From positions 1 to 64,000 of the forward strand of contig FWCC01000397.1 of assembly GCA_900169235.1 (NCBI GenBank): a stretch of 64,000 nt of DNA, in the 5' to 3' direction. A model generated the notes under the pieces. The model saw only the letters and a list, made by a program, of their open reading frames with translations. It did not search any database and was not told where the DNA came from. Below are positions 35,454-47,490 of this stretch, in pieces (the first letter of the stretch is position 1; the number at the start of each line of letters is the position of its first letter). A program made the translations under genes and the position numbers. This DNA is from Zarea fungicola. Lineage: Eukaryota > Ascomycota > Sordariomycetes > Hypocreales > Cordycipitaceae.

Positions 35454-38187
35454 ATGCCTGCCCTCGACTTGGACAAACCAGGCGTGACCGCGGTCGACGC
35501 CTTTGGGAAGCTTCTATCCTGTCTTCTGGAGGAAGCTTCAATTTTCAAGAAAACATCCGGCATTGAACCCGCATTGAACAAGTCGGATTTCGAAGACCTT
35601 ACGAGGAGGGTAGACGCAGCACTGCCACAGCAAGATGGAGATGTCACAGAGAGCCGGACGACGTCGTCGGACAGTTTGAAGTCCCGCCAATTTGCCATTG
35701 TCGAAGGCGCATCAAGAGATTTGTTTGGGACTTTGATTGTAAGTCTGGCAAAGACTGCTCGCACGAGACCGCCCATTCTAACTATACCTCCAAGGCGTCA
35801 ATAGCCACCGACTTTGTAGGAATGTGGAACTTCCTGGATATACTCTCGATACTTTCGGACAGCGGTCAGTGTGATCCTGCGCTGGTCTTTTGGCTTGTCG
35901 AAGAGCTGCTCGACAGCCAAACCATAGCAGGATGTCGCCACATCTTTGACTTCCTCGAGTCTCGACGAGAGCGCATAACGGCAAAGAACTTTTCACAAAA
36001 GAAGCTGGTTATCCTTCGCAGCTGCAATGAACTCTTGCGCCGGCTTTCCCGCGCCGAAGACACCGCTTTCTGCGGGCGAGTTTTCATCTTCATGTTCCAG
36101 TGCTTCCCCCTCGGTGACCGAAGTTCGGTCAATTTGCGCGGAGAGTACCATGTCGAAAACGTCACCACCTATGAAGTAAATGGGAATGAAGACGTATCCA
36201 AAATGGACATTGACGCCGAAGCTGCTCCTGCTGCGGCTAACGGGGAAAAGAAGGGAGACGCAAGAGGCACACCGGTGAAAGAGGGCAGCCGCCTCAGCTC
36301 CGAAGAACTCTATCCTCTGCTTTGGTCACTGCAGGAGAGCTTCAGTCAGCCCACAACACTTTTCGATGCTGCCAAATTTTCTCATTTCAAGCGCAGCCTG
36401 GAGGAGACGATGAAGGCCTTCGAGTCGCTGCCGGCCGACGACCAGAGGTCTTTGAAGCGCAAGCGCAACGAAGACGGCACAGCATCGGCGCCAGAAGCAT
36501 TCAATCCTAAATATCTAACAAGTCAAGATTTGTTTGAGCTAGAGGTGTGTATCACCTGAACTTTTATCTACGACGGCAGCACTAACGTTACATTACAGAT
36601 TAGCGACTTGTCTTTCCGTCGTCACATACTAGTACAGGCTCTCATTATAACCGAGTTTCTGCTATCGCTCTCCCCAGAAGCAAAGCAAAAACTTTCTGGC
36701 CTTCCGGCCTCAAATAAGGCCATCGTTTATTCAGATCAATTGAGCGAGGAAAATGTACACACCCAATGAATGATGCTCGAAAATGGTAACCACAGCTAAC
36801 CTGAAACTCTAGACAAAATGGGCCACAGATACCAAGAGACGGATATCAGAATACCTAAAACAGGGCTTCGACGGGCCCTATTTTTTCCGCATGGTAGAAA
36901 CGGTGCTTGCGCGCGACAAGAACTGGGTTTTTTGGAAGATGGCCAGTTGTCCTCCCATAGAGCGGGAGCCAATCTCGGCCTCAGATTTCGTCAAGGCCAG
37001 GTCGTCCGCGCAGCAAATGGCGACGAGCAAGCGCCTGCGCCCCACGCCCATGGGAGCCGTCTCCATGGAGTTTCTCAACAAGGACCGCGGCGGCGCGTCG
37101 CATTCGACGTCGTCGTCGTCCCCGGGGCCTATGGCCGAGCTGCAGCAGCCAGCGCGGTACCAGCTGCCGGAGCTCGAGAGCTTCCAGCGGCCCATTGCCG
37201 ATGACGACTTTGAAATTGACATGCCCACCAACGACGAGACCAAGGCCGCCGCCGTCTACGGCAAGTCGAGCAAGAGCTGGCGTGCCCTCCGCATCGCGGG
37301 CCGCACGCGGCTCGCCGCCTTTGACAAGATTGAGGATCCAAAGAAGATTGCCGTCGTCTTTGAGCAGCCCACCGAGGCCGGCGACGACGAGGGTGAGGAT
37401 GACGGACAGGGCGAGGAGGAGACGGCGTCGGAGGAGAATATGCCCGCCAACAAGGGGCCCATCATCCTCGCGGCAGCGGCAGCCTCGGTGGCGGCGGGGA
37501 CGCGCTCCGCAGTCATCGCCAAGCTGCTCGAGAAGCACAAGGGCGTGTTCGCGGCCGTGGTGCGGCATACGACGCGCGTAGCGGAGGAGGGCGAATCGAA
37601 CGGCAAGGCGTTTCACTTTGTCGGCACGCAAGAGTTTAACCAGCTCCGTGACGGCGACCGCCTAGTCGAGTATACGGAGCGAGACGGCAGCCACTATGGC
37701 ACCAGCACAAAGGCGATTGACGCCGTGACGGAGGCGGGCAAGATTCCGATTATAGAGCTCGACATTGAGGTAAAGAATCCCCCCCGCTCCCTTTCCTTTT
37801 TTTTTTATGCTCCAGAAGTGGTTTTATATTCTGACGCTTTGTCCCTTTTTTTTTTCTTAGGCCGCACAATTCGCCAAGGACATGGACTTTGAAGCCCGTT
37901 ATATCCTGCTCAACCTGCCTGATGCACAAGTTTCGGGTGCAGAAGTATACGACACCGTCATTGCTACCGGTGGCGACGGCGACGACGTCGACGCTGCCGC
38001 GGCCAAGGTGGGTGCATTTATCTATGGCAACAGCGGCGATGAGAACATGGAGGACGATGAGGACAGCGACGGCGCCGACGCCGATGCCAACGCCGACGAG
38101 AGCGATGCCAAGGAGAGCGACACGTCCAGTAGTGGAGATAGCAGTGCCGATGCAGACATGGACGATGCGCAAGAGAGCAAGAAATAG
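35454..38187 (+). CDS. THO1: THO complex subunit 1 (Hpr1/THOC1)
   Basis: Predicted 824-aa protein in five exons: 35454-35738, 35795-36544, 36599-36754, 36813-37769 and 37861-38187, all GT-AG and in frame. Recognisable THOC1/Hpr1 segments include FVGMWNFLDILSILSDSGQC, FLESRRERITAKN, LRRLSRAEDTAFCGRVFIF, DLSFRRHILVQALII and ARDKNWVFWK. The C-terminus is acidic (runs of Asp/Glu/Ser after residue 760), and the last 109 codons are encoded by a separate exon after a T-rich intron. THO couples transcription to mRNA packaging and export and limits R-loops; this is family knowledge. The start is the first ATG in the frame and is followed at once by conserved sequence, so it is likely correct. Confidence 0.92.
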
Positions 38188-38640
38188 AACGAGCCCAAAG
38201 TGGTTTGATGATGGTGGGATGGTACTGCTGTTTCCTCACATATCTTATTTTTGTTTTTGTTTTTTGTTTTTTTTTTCGGATTCAGATATGAATTTTTTCT
38301 TTTTGGGATAATGGCTGGCCTACTGTATACAACATGGTAGACGAAATAACAAAAAGGCGAATAAATTTTGATTGATACCCAAGTTAGAAGCTTCTTTAAG
38401 CACTGGAAATTCATGCCCAGTAGGGAACATGAAAATGGGAGATTACAAGTCAGCAAGAGGAGCGATTTTGAATTCAAAAACTATCGGAAACGACTGATAA
38501 GATTGCACATGACCACTACATTGTATTTTCTGCATTTTCCATCAGAACAGAGACGAGGCAACGCAACAAAAAAAAAGTATGGTAGCCGAGCACGAGACAC
38601 CAAAGTTCGCGTATTCGGGACAGCAAAATAGCCGAGGGTT
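38188..38640. other. Convergent spacer THOC1/eIF5
   Basis: 453 bases between two stops. T-rich runs near 38250-38275 and an A-rich run near 38571 are the only features. Confidence 0.55.
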
Positions 38641-39943
38641 TTAGTCCTCTTCTTCAGAAGATTCCTCTTCTTCAGCTTCCTCGAGCCACTTGAGGAAAGG
38701 TTCGGCAGCCTTGCGGACCTTCTTGCTGACTTCAATATCGGCATACTTCTTGCTCTTCTTCTTACCCCAGGGAAGAACGACTTCTTCACTAATCAGATCG
38801 TGGTGGTAGTAGAGCTGCAGAATTTTGACAACCTGGGGGTACACGTCAGGGTTCTCCTCGGCAAGGAAGCCCATGAGACGCTCAGTGCCACCAAGAAGTG
38901 CCTTCTGGTGCTTTTCAGAAGTACCAATCTAGATGACATGTTAGCTTAGTTTTCATGTGATATTTAACATGGAGAGCTTGACTTACTTGCTTGAACATGG
39001 CAGCACGCTTGGGGATTTGAGCAGCAATATTCTTGTCAAAGAGGGTCTGAACAAGGACTTGAATGGTCCTATGCTTACTCTCAATGCCGAGCTCCTTCGC
39101 TTTGACATAAACCTCGACCGAGTCAACATTGTCGATACCGCCTTTGGATTTGGCCTGGGCTTGGATCCAATCGCCGAGTTCGTCGTAGACGGTGTCACCA
39201 CCGGCCTCTTCATCATCGATGTTGAGTTTACCCTTGAACTCGTCGGGGAGCTGAGCCTGACGAGCCTTGACGGCCTCTGCACTCATATCAACAGCCCATT
39301 CATCATCTTTGACCTCATGGTCGCTGTCAGCAGCGGCGGGGACGTTATCAAACTCGTCGTCGCTATCATCGTTGCCATTGGTGCCATCGTAACCATTCTC
39401 GCCAGAATGTTCGGAGCCCTCGTCGCCAGAACCTGTACCGTTCTGGGCAGCTTCCTTCTTGGCACGGCGAGCAGCTTTCTTGTCAGCCTTGCTACCCTTG
39501 CCCTTCTTGCTCTCATGCTTGATGATGAAGCCGGAGAGCTTCAGGCGGATGTCGACATCAGTACGGTGACCGCATGCCTTGCAGTCAAGGATAATGCGAG
39601 GGTCTTTGATGTTGACAACAGTTTCAGGGTTGCTGCAGCCTCGGCAAAGGACAAACTTCTTGATGAAGCCATCGAGAAGATCCTGGAGCTTGGCTGCCTC
39701 GTGGGCACCGTTGATGATCCAACGGTCATCCTTTGGGTCAGTATTGGTTTGAGCTCCTAGCTCAAAAGCAAAGTACTTGATGACGTAGTTGGGATCACGG
39801 CTAAGCTGCTTGGCAACGTTGACGAGATTGACAACGACGGTCTTGATACCGTTGCCCTTGCCCTCAACTTTGGTGACAAGTTTCTCCATCTTGTAGCGAT
39901 AGAAGTTATCGCTAACTTCGCGGTTTACGTTGACGAGAACCAT
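38641..39943 (-). CDS. TIF5: Translation initiation factor eIF5
   Basis: Predicted 414-aa protein in two exons, 38987-39943 and 38641-38928, with intron 38929-38986. The N-terminal domain shows the GAP arginine context SDNFYRYKM (Arg16, matching Arg15 of human eIF5) and a four-cysteine zinc finger (C100, C103, C121 and C124, around FVLCRGC and ILDCKACG). A Lys-rich linker ([19 protein letters not shown]) and an acidic linker follow, then a W2/HEAT domain that ends with the aromatic-acidic box [18 protein letters not shown]. In the family, eIF5 triggers GTP hydrolysis by eIF2 at the start codon and its W2 domain contacts eIF2-beta and eIF3. Every diagnostic part is present at the expected length. 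Confidence 0.97.
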
Positions 39944-41385
39944 GGTGGCGGTATTGTAAGTTTTTTTTTCGGGTTTGACTTTTCAAGATGATGTTTTTTT
40001 TTTGTGTATTTTCGGTGTAAAGGGCGGCGGGCTTAATCGACAGGACTCGGAGAGATCTAGGTGGACAAAGCCGTCATGGAGACTTTTAACAGCGCTGTGT
40101 TGGGAGATGCTGGGGAAGCTGGTCGGATGCGAAATGAAAAATCACAAAGGACTACTTCTGATTGACATGGGGTAGTGAGGACAAAGTCGACAATTGTGTA
40201 TAGTAGGCATGAACTCTTGCGTTGGAGTAGAATGTCAACCGTCGGAGTGAATATCAGGACAAGAGGGTTTGCGCCGTATGTGAAACAGCTGCAGCTCGAC
40301 GATGTGTCTGGACACGTTTATCTGGTCGTACTGATACATAAACGATTCTTGACAAGATAAAGTATAGCAGGGAAATCAGTTTCTGCCGGTGAAGATGCCA
40401 GGCAAAATCGGATAGCGAGGAGAGCGAGTCGAAGTCTCGGTGGACGGAACGACGAGTGCTGCGATGGGAAGCGGGGGTTTTGATCGAAAATTTGTTCTCG
40501 TGGTTCGAGTGCGGGAAAGCTTGTTGACGCTCTGCGACCGATAAAAACAGTCTACAGGCTGGTGAGGGCGGTTGAAGTTGGATTGACAATACGCTGTGCA
40601 GTTTGTGGGCACGGTTGCTGATGAGGAAAAGAAAAAAGTGTGCAAAGAGGGTGGTGTGAGTCGAGCTTAGAAATGTGGCAAGTAGAGGGCCCGGATTTTC
40701 GGCGTTTACAGTGAGTCGGCGGCAGAATGAGGGGCAAGGCAAACACTGGTGACGGTGGTTGGCCAGATGCAGAGCGACAAGACACAATTGATTACTGACA
40801 GAATTTTTGTGACGGGTTGACTGACATTTTTTAAATTTATTACGACGCAACACCACTGTGCAGTGGAGTTATACAGAGGATTATAGGGATGTGGCCGCTG
40901 AAATGTCCCCTGACGTGCCGCAAATGCGCCGCAAATGTGACCCAGCAAACGCTTTCCAGGCGTAGCTGTCCAACCGTCCAGGCGCCCACTTGCCGTGCAG
41001 CATCGACGCCAAACGAATCGATTGGAAGCAGGTCAACTGAGGGAAGAGGGATCTAATGCACAGCAGAAGCAGGTACCTCCACCTGGCGGGTTTGGTGGGC
41101 TACGGACAGCTAACTACAGCCCACTGTATCTACGTACCTCTGTGCCACCAATCTCCTGCAAGTCTCACCTGCGTGTGTCAATGTGTGTCCATGCAGGCTG
41201 GTTCAAACACCGTTCCAGAACCATGCGTCTCCAGACACGGCAGCAGACAGTTTCGTCGCCCTTGCATTCAGATGAACCATATTTTGCGACATGAAAAGGT
41301 TGGTAATGTTTTTATCTTATTTTTTTTTCTTATTGTATGTCAAGGTTTCATTCTTAGCACATCCGGCTTTGACATCTCGTCCAGA
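39944..41385. other. Promoter/leader of eIF5 and spacer to the P450 gene
   Basis: 1.4 kb without a supported gene. Roughly 39944-40850 is likely the eIF5 upstream region. A minus-strand open frame at 40254-40856 has no similarity and a basic, low-complexity translation, so it is not called. Confidence 0.5.
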
Positions 41386-43123
41386 TCATGCTTTCCCCGC
41401 ATCGTTTCGAGGCTCAAAATGCAATAGGCACTTTTGCCCAATAGGTCTAGCAGAAATAAGCTGGTCCGAAATCTCCATGGCCTCATCTGTCATCGAAGCA
41501 TCCGGTACAGTCCGAAACGTAGAGTAAACATCGCGCAGTAGAGTCTTCATTTCAGCAAGCGCCAGGTGCTTTCCAATGCATCCCCTCCCTCCGTTGGCAA
41601 ACGCAAACAAGACCCGGCGTCTGTCCGCGTCGCCCTCCTCATCCAGCCAACGCTCCGGCTTAAAGACATCCGGCTCCGGGAACAAATCGTCGTTGATTCG
41701 GTGCACTGAAAATGCCTGGCAGCTAGCAATCGTCTTTTCGGGCAGCCAGTATCCATCAATCATCCGACCACCCTCGGGAACGTAGCGCGGCAGTGACATG
41801 GGGATCGGGGCAAAGCATCTGAGACCTTCGCAGACAACAGCATCCAGATACGGAAGCTGATCCAGAGGTGCCTGCGGGTTCGCAACGAGTTCCTCGGCCA
41901 GCTTTTCCTGAACGGCCAGTGATCGCGGCTGCGACAGCTCCCACATCAAGAAGCAAAGACCGTCGCCAGTGGTATCAATGCCAGCGGCCATGTGATCGAG
42001 GCACTCCGCCGCCATGTCAATCGACTCTAGCTCAGCAGACTTTTCTTCCAGGCGGCTCATCAAGGTAAAACTAGCCGGATCATGGCTCTGGCTGGTATCC
42101 AAAACATACTGGTCGGCCAATGGCGTTTCTCGGGGTTTGGCAAACAAGTACAGGAGCCTGCCGAAAATACGATGTAGAGTTGGCGTGTAGTGGGAGATGA
42201 GACGGTCTGTATTCAATCAGCATGGCCGATTCCGCTTTAAAGGAAGACTCGCAAAAACTTCACTTACTCTGCAGGCTATCGTCGGCTGCAACTTGATGCA
42301 TCATATCCTCATGGTCTTTATTCTCTAGGCAATCGGTGCCGCGCGGGTGAAACAGATGGTGGGTGATGCAGTCGCATGCATACGCATGAAGTGCTAATCA
42401 TGTTAGCAGCCGAAAAAAAAAACAAGTGCCGCTTCTTATATCCATACACATCTAAACTTTCAATATTAGCAACGAGAGGGAATGGAGCAAGTCAGCTGGG
42501 TACTCACAAAGACATCGGAAGCGCCAGAAGAAGAAGTACAGCGGCGCAAAAACTTGGTCGAGCGTTCTTGGATGCCTTCCATAGAGGCACTTCTAAGAAT
42601 ATTGGTGTTGGCGTAACGATCTGCGAGAATACGTTTCCGTTTCGCATGCTTTAAAATGTTTTAGCGTGGGAGATGCATGAAAAACGAATAGCCCAACTTA
42701 CATCAGTCTTGTTCAGAGTAGTAAACATGGTGCTGCGTTGGAGACGCCATTAGCTACACTGATTCTCTACAGGCCAAGAGTAAAACGCCTGGCATACCGT
42801 CGTCCATAAATGCGGAACATGTCATAAAACTCCGTCTTATCATAGCCGCTGCCACCGGAGCAGTAAATTTCCTTGATTGCCGCCCACGACGTAAAGGCGA
42901 CCTCATTCGGCGCCACGCGGACGACGGGTCCGTACTTGCGGTGCAGCGCGTGGATATAGACGGTACGGGTTGCATGTATTTCGTTCCATTTGAGCCATAG
43001 CGACGTGTATTTCGACATCTGAGGGCCAGGCAGCCTGGCGAGTGGCGACCGCAGTGATCGGACCAAGTGAATCACCGCTAGAAGCACGAGGGCCGCAACG
43101 GCGGTCAACGGCGACACGAGCAT
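41386..43123 (-). CDS. Cytochrome P450 monooxygenase
   Basis: Predicted 482-aa P450 in five exons: 42798-43123, 42702-42732, 42504-42648, 42268-42393 and 41386-42206. The N-terminus has one membrane anchor (VAALVLLAVIHLVRS) and a Pro-rich hinge (LARLPGP), placing it in the ER membrane. The I-helix is AAGIDTTGD, the K-helix CEGLR, followed by PERW, and the heme loop FANGGRGCIGKHLALAE carries the Cys ligand. Exon 2 has only 31 bases. The third donor is uncertain: only GTACCC at 42503 (after GTGA) joins in frame to the acceptor at 42394, whereas the nearby consensus GTGAGT would shift frame. Substrate unknown; the divergent transporter gene suggests, but does not prove, a shared pathway. Confidence 0.88.
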
Positions 43124-44143
43124 GTTTTCACCCGAGTTGCGTAAAGATGAAGCCGAAGGAGGCTACTACAATGGAGCGACTGCTGACTTCCTTTTTTCGA
43201 GACCAAATAAAATTCAGCGAAGAGAGCATGTGTTTGTACAAGAGGGGCTACGGACTCCTTTTAAGGTAACGCATCTATCCCTCGTCAAAGCGAGGTCGGG
43301 AGGCTTATCGGCTTGGCTCAGTTCGCACTAGGTTTATCTGAGGCTCCCCAGCTTTGGAAATCGGAAGCCTGTTGGACGTCCGAGCAGCGGACAACGACAA
43401 AGATGACAGTAAGGTTTTTAGCCCGGTTTTCGGGCCTCCGCAGATTGGCGGCGCCGCGGGGTCCGCCGCCCTAGGGTGTAACAAATGTCTGTCTGTCAAA
43501 ACGTAATTAGTTATAAGCTGGGGTAAACCTGTGGCGCCGGCAGAGATTCACATGAAGCACATTTCAAATGCCTCTAATTGACTAGTGGGCTTGTTTCCGA
43601 AATAGGGCATTGATGAGAGAAATGCGCCAACAAACCCTAAAACCAGGAGATGGACCAGCCGGGCCATCGGCGCAGATAACTGATCATGTCGTTCAGAGAA
43701 AGACGCTTATATAAATATGCCTTATATTGCAGCACTTTCTCTTTCATTTGATAATGCAAGCTGCATTTTGATTTATTCAACATAAAAATGCAGAGATGTA
43801 CGTAACCTCGGTATCGGGGTTGTAACTTTTTGACAAGTCGTTCACAGAATGACATGCCCGCCGCGTAGAAGGCCGCCAAACGCGCCAAATACTACACTCA
43901 CCTGGCAGTTATCATAACGCAGTATCTAGCAATGGAGTAGAGTCATAATTCTCTGAAATTAGCCTGTATAGGACGACTGTTTATGCATCCACGTCGCCAA
44001 CCCTGGCCATGAGGCTCCCGCGACCAGCCTACCCTACGTACAATGTTGATTTTTTTTTGGTGCGACCAAGAGATACGAAGCACTCCAAAAACTACCTAGT
44101 CAGTTCCTGTGGGGGCCTCGTAACGGCCAACGAACCACACCCC

Positions 44144-44154
44144 TGACGTCGTCA
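44144..44154. promoter_or_regulatory. CRE/bZIP-like site TGACGTCGTCA
   Basis: The sequence contains TGACGTC followed by GTCA, close to the TGACGTCA site bound by fungal bZIP factors. It lies about 110 bases upstream of the TATA box of the transporter gene. Functional use is inferred only from position. Confidence 0.35.
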
Positions 44155-44260
44155 TCACAGTACCAGGAACAGAAAGCTGCAGCAGAAAATCACAACCATT
44201 GTAAATTCACCAGCAAGACTTTACAATTGCATTACCAGCCATATTTTGACCCCATTCCCG

Positions 44261-44268
44261 TATAAATA
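44261..44268 (+). promoter_or_regulatory. TATA box of the transporter gene
   Basis: A perfect TATAAATA, 101 bases before the predicted ATG at 44369. Most promoters in this window lack so clear a TATA element, which fits a regulated rather than housekeeping gene. Confidence 0.55.
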
Positions 44269-44368
44269 GTATACTGGACTGCCAATTGGGAGGATACCAT
44301 CCCTAGCATACCTCACAGCCAGCCTACGACAGTGCCGCGATAGCCTCACCCGGGATTGTTGCCTCACC

Positions 44369-45685
44369 ATGTCTTCAACTGACAAAGAAGTCGAGCCTGC
44401 CGTCGAGATGGAGCGCTTGGTAGAGCAGCCAGCCTCGCCTGTGCTACCCACAGTGAACCCTGGAGCCGAGACGAGCACCAGTTCTTCGGGCAGCACCATT
44501 CCATCGGCCGTCTATGTCGTGTGAGTGTATTTTACGGGCCGCTGTGAGAACTCGTCTCGCTAATGTCTGAATACAGCGCTTGGATATCATTCTCTTCATT
44601 AGTTATCCTGTTCAATAAATGGGTCTTGGATACGCTCAACTTCCGTATGACTCTTCTTCTCGTATGCTGCACTATCACGTCAAGCCTACTGACATGCCAA
44701 AAACACAGGCTACCCCGTCATTCTCACAACCTACCACCTTGTCTTTGCCACTGTCGTGACCCAGATCATGGCACGGTTCACCACACTGCTCGACAGCCGT
44801 CGATCTGTCAAGATGACAGGCCGGGTCTACCTGCGTGCTGTTGTCCCCATTGGCATCTTCTTCAGCGCGAGTCTCATCTGCAGCAACCTCGCCTACCTGT
44901 ACCTCTCCGTCGCCTTTATCCAAATGCTCAAGGCAACGACGCCAATGGCCGTCCTGCTCTCCGGCTGGGCCTTGGGCGTGTCCACACCCACCTCGAAGCA
45001 GGTCATCAACGTCTCCGTCATTGTCCTCGGCGTCATCATCGCGTCGTACGGCGAGATCGACTTTGTCCTCGCCGGCTTCGCCATTCAAATCGCGGGTGTC
45101 ATGTTCGAGGCCACGCGCCTGACCATGGTCCAGCGCCTGCTGTCCGCCGACTTCAAAATGGACCCCCTCGTCTCGCTCTACTACTTTGCGCCCGTGTGCG
45201 CCGTCATCAACGCCGCCGTGGCCCTCGTCTGGGAGGTGCCCAAGGTGACGCTCGCCGAGGTCCTCCACGTCGGCCTCTTTACCTTTTTCCTCAACGGCCT
45301 CTGCGCATTTATGCTCAACGTCTCCCTGGTGCTCCTGATTGGCAAGACGTCGGCCGTCGTCCTCACCATCTGCGGCGTGCTCAAGGACATACTCCTCGTG
45401 GTCGCGTCCATGCTCATCTGGGGCACCCACGTGTCCGCGCTGCAGTTCTTTGGCTACTCGATTTCTCTGGCGGCCATGGTCTACTACAAGCTCGGATACG
45501 AGCAGATCAAGGGTCACATTGCCGAGGGCGGCCGTCAATGGGCAGCGTTTGGCGCGGAGAAGCCTGTGGTTCGCCGCATCAGCACCATCGTATTGGGCCT
45601 TTTTGTGACGCTGGCTCTGCTTGGCGGGCTGAGAAGCGGCTTCCAAGGCTGGCTTTCCGAGAGTACCTATACAGGTACAAACTAA
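44369..45685 (+). CDS. Triose-phosphate/nucleotide-sugar-type transporter (TPT family)
   Basis: Predicted 398-aa membrane protein in three exons: 44369-44520, 44577-44644 and 44709-45685. A polar N-terminus of about 50 residues (MSSTDKEVEPAVEMERLVEQ) precedes a series of about ten hydrophobic helices typical of the drug/metabolite transporter superfamily. Family-like text includes FNKWVLDTLNF in the first helix region, LAYLYLSVAFIQMLKATTPM, GEIDFVLAGFAIQIAGVMFE and KDILLVVASMLIWG. The LKATTP segment and the KD pair are hallmarks of the TPT/SLC35 group. Fungal members mostly sit in Golgi or other internal membranes; the substrate cannot be told from sequence. It lies opposite a P450 across a 1.25-kb shared upstream region. 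Confidence 0.87.
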
Positions 45686-47490
45686 TAGCCACGTCGAGGC
45701 ATTGCGACACTTGTATATAACGACGTTTGACGGGATCTGCTCCGTAGAGGTAATCCACTAATAGACACATATATCCACCAAGGAATTATGCGTTGCCACG
45801 TAGTTCAAGTGAGCGACAGTCAGGGAGATGAGCCAGTAAATGTAGGCTTACCGCTAATTTGGCTGCATGTTAAAAATTTATTTATAGGTGCCACCAAGTT
45901 AATGAAGTTAATAAATCTCACGATTGGGAGCCGCTGTAGTAGCATTGGGTGAACAACATCGCGCTAAGAGTTGGCACTGCCACAACAGACCATTTATTAC
46001 ACCCAAAGATAGAACACGGCCCGTTCAGTTGCACGTAGATCGATCAATTATCAAGTGCAACGTGTTTTCCACGGGCTATTGGTATTATATCTTATAGTAT
46101 GATGGGATTTTGCTCCACCGTACTGCACTCCTGCGAGATACGTATTTGGTACTGGCCGAGAGCCGACTCCATTTAAGGGACGGAGTAACCCGTCGAACGT
46201 TGGGCATATCATGTTGAAAATTTTATTATTAGCATATCAAAGTTATCCAGGATATGGGCTCGTCTCATTTTGTCCCTGGTCATGGCGCCGGTGGCGTCCC
46301 GGTGTAAATTGGGCCTGGATGGATCTTCATTATTTATGAGCTGAAGCTTGTTCTGGATTCAACATAGGACTGCCTCGGTAAGGAAATGTCCTTTGCGATG
46401 AATTTCACAGAGCAAAAGTGTATGGTGCGGAGCAGTGAGTAGCTCTAGGTGAAACCTGCACCGCCGAAGATCGTCTCTGTCAATCCGGCAGAAAAACTGT
46501 AGATCTGTCCAGATGGCGAAACGCTCTAGGTTCCAACTTGCAGGCCACACACGCTCCAAGCCATGTTTCTGGATTTCGAACAGTTGCCGCAACCGTTTCT
46601 GAGCAGGGTACAGCCACTGATAGCCTTGTCAATGAGCCCCGCTGATAACCAGCAGAAAGGCGTCAAGTTCTGGAATCGAGCAAATCCATAGTTAACCCAT
46701 GGGAGCCAAGACGTCAGACAGGCATGACAAGGCACAGAGAAGCAGGCTGTGGATTCGTTAATTGAGATGGCGCCGAGCTTGAATGCTACAGTAATAGTAG
46801 AGTCGGTCATAGGGTACTAGGCAGTAAGAAAAAAAAAAGAAGAATGGACCAGCGCTACCAGTCAGGCAAGACAAGGACTGGCCTGATGATGTGAATGGGA
46901 GTCGCAGCAATAGCGGGAACACCTTTCAGAAATACCATTGTTTTTGCCATTATTGCCAGGCTTTTTGTAGTCTGGTTGATTTACTGCTCAGAAAATTTTA
47001 AAAGACTTATTGCAGCCTCGACAGTATTAGTTCCTGTTAAGTGAACGACGTGGTAGTTACTGTAAATGTATGAGGAATCCGCTCATAGAAACGAGTGGGC
47101 TAGCTAATTATAGCATTCAAAATGGAGACTTGGGCTGCTATTATTACCTGCTAGTCAACGAACTAACAACTAGATACCTACCGAGCTAAAACCTACCCCA
47201 GTTATGTATGGACAGCAGCAGGCAAAAGAGAGAGCTCCAACCGCAACCATAACCAGCAAGACGCCTCATTTTGTCGCCATCCCACCCTACGATCCCAGCT
47301 GCGCCTCTCTCACCATTACTTTGCATCGCTCCTTATTCTCACCTTTCTCTCTTCCCCTTCCTTACCATTAACGAATTCTTTTTTTAGGCGATATTTCTGT
47401 GACAAACTCGCCTGCCCCCAGTCCCGTCCTACACACACCCCCTCTTCCCCCTCCCCTTTGGACGCACACACCCCTAGGTCGCCTCAAGAG
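45686..47490. other. 1.8-kb gene-free region and leader
   Basis: No supported gene. Two minus-strand open frames (46359-46592 and 46526-46810) overlap in different phases; neither resembles a known domain. From about 47230 the + strand is C-rich and leads to the ATG at 47491. Confidence 0.45.

Larger units (their letters stand above)
43124..44368. other. Divergent intergenic region P450/transporter
   Basis: 1.25 kb upstream of both the minus-strand P450 and the plus-strand transporter. It holds a GC-rich patch at about 43427-43475, a bZIP/CRE-like sequence at 44144-44154 and a TATA box at 44261. No coding frame is supported. Confidence 0.55.

Noticed and set aside
40254..40856. 200-codon minus-strand frame upstream of eIF5
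   Set aside because: No domain, no codon bias, and its text is pyrimidine-rich leader-like sequence.
44675..45646. 323-codon minus-strand open frame opposite the transporter
   Set aside because: Highly charged His/Asp-rich translation produced by the reverse complement of the transmembrane-coding exon.
46359..46810. Overlapping minus-strand frames that might be a gene relic
   Set aside because: The two frames do not join by plausible splice sites and show no recognisable motif.
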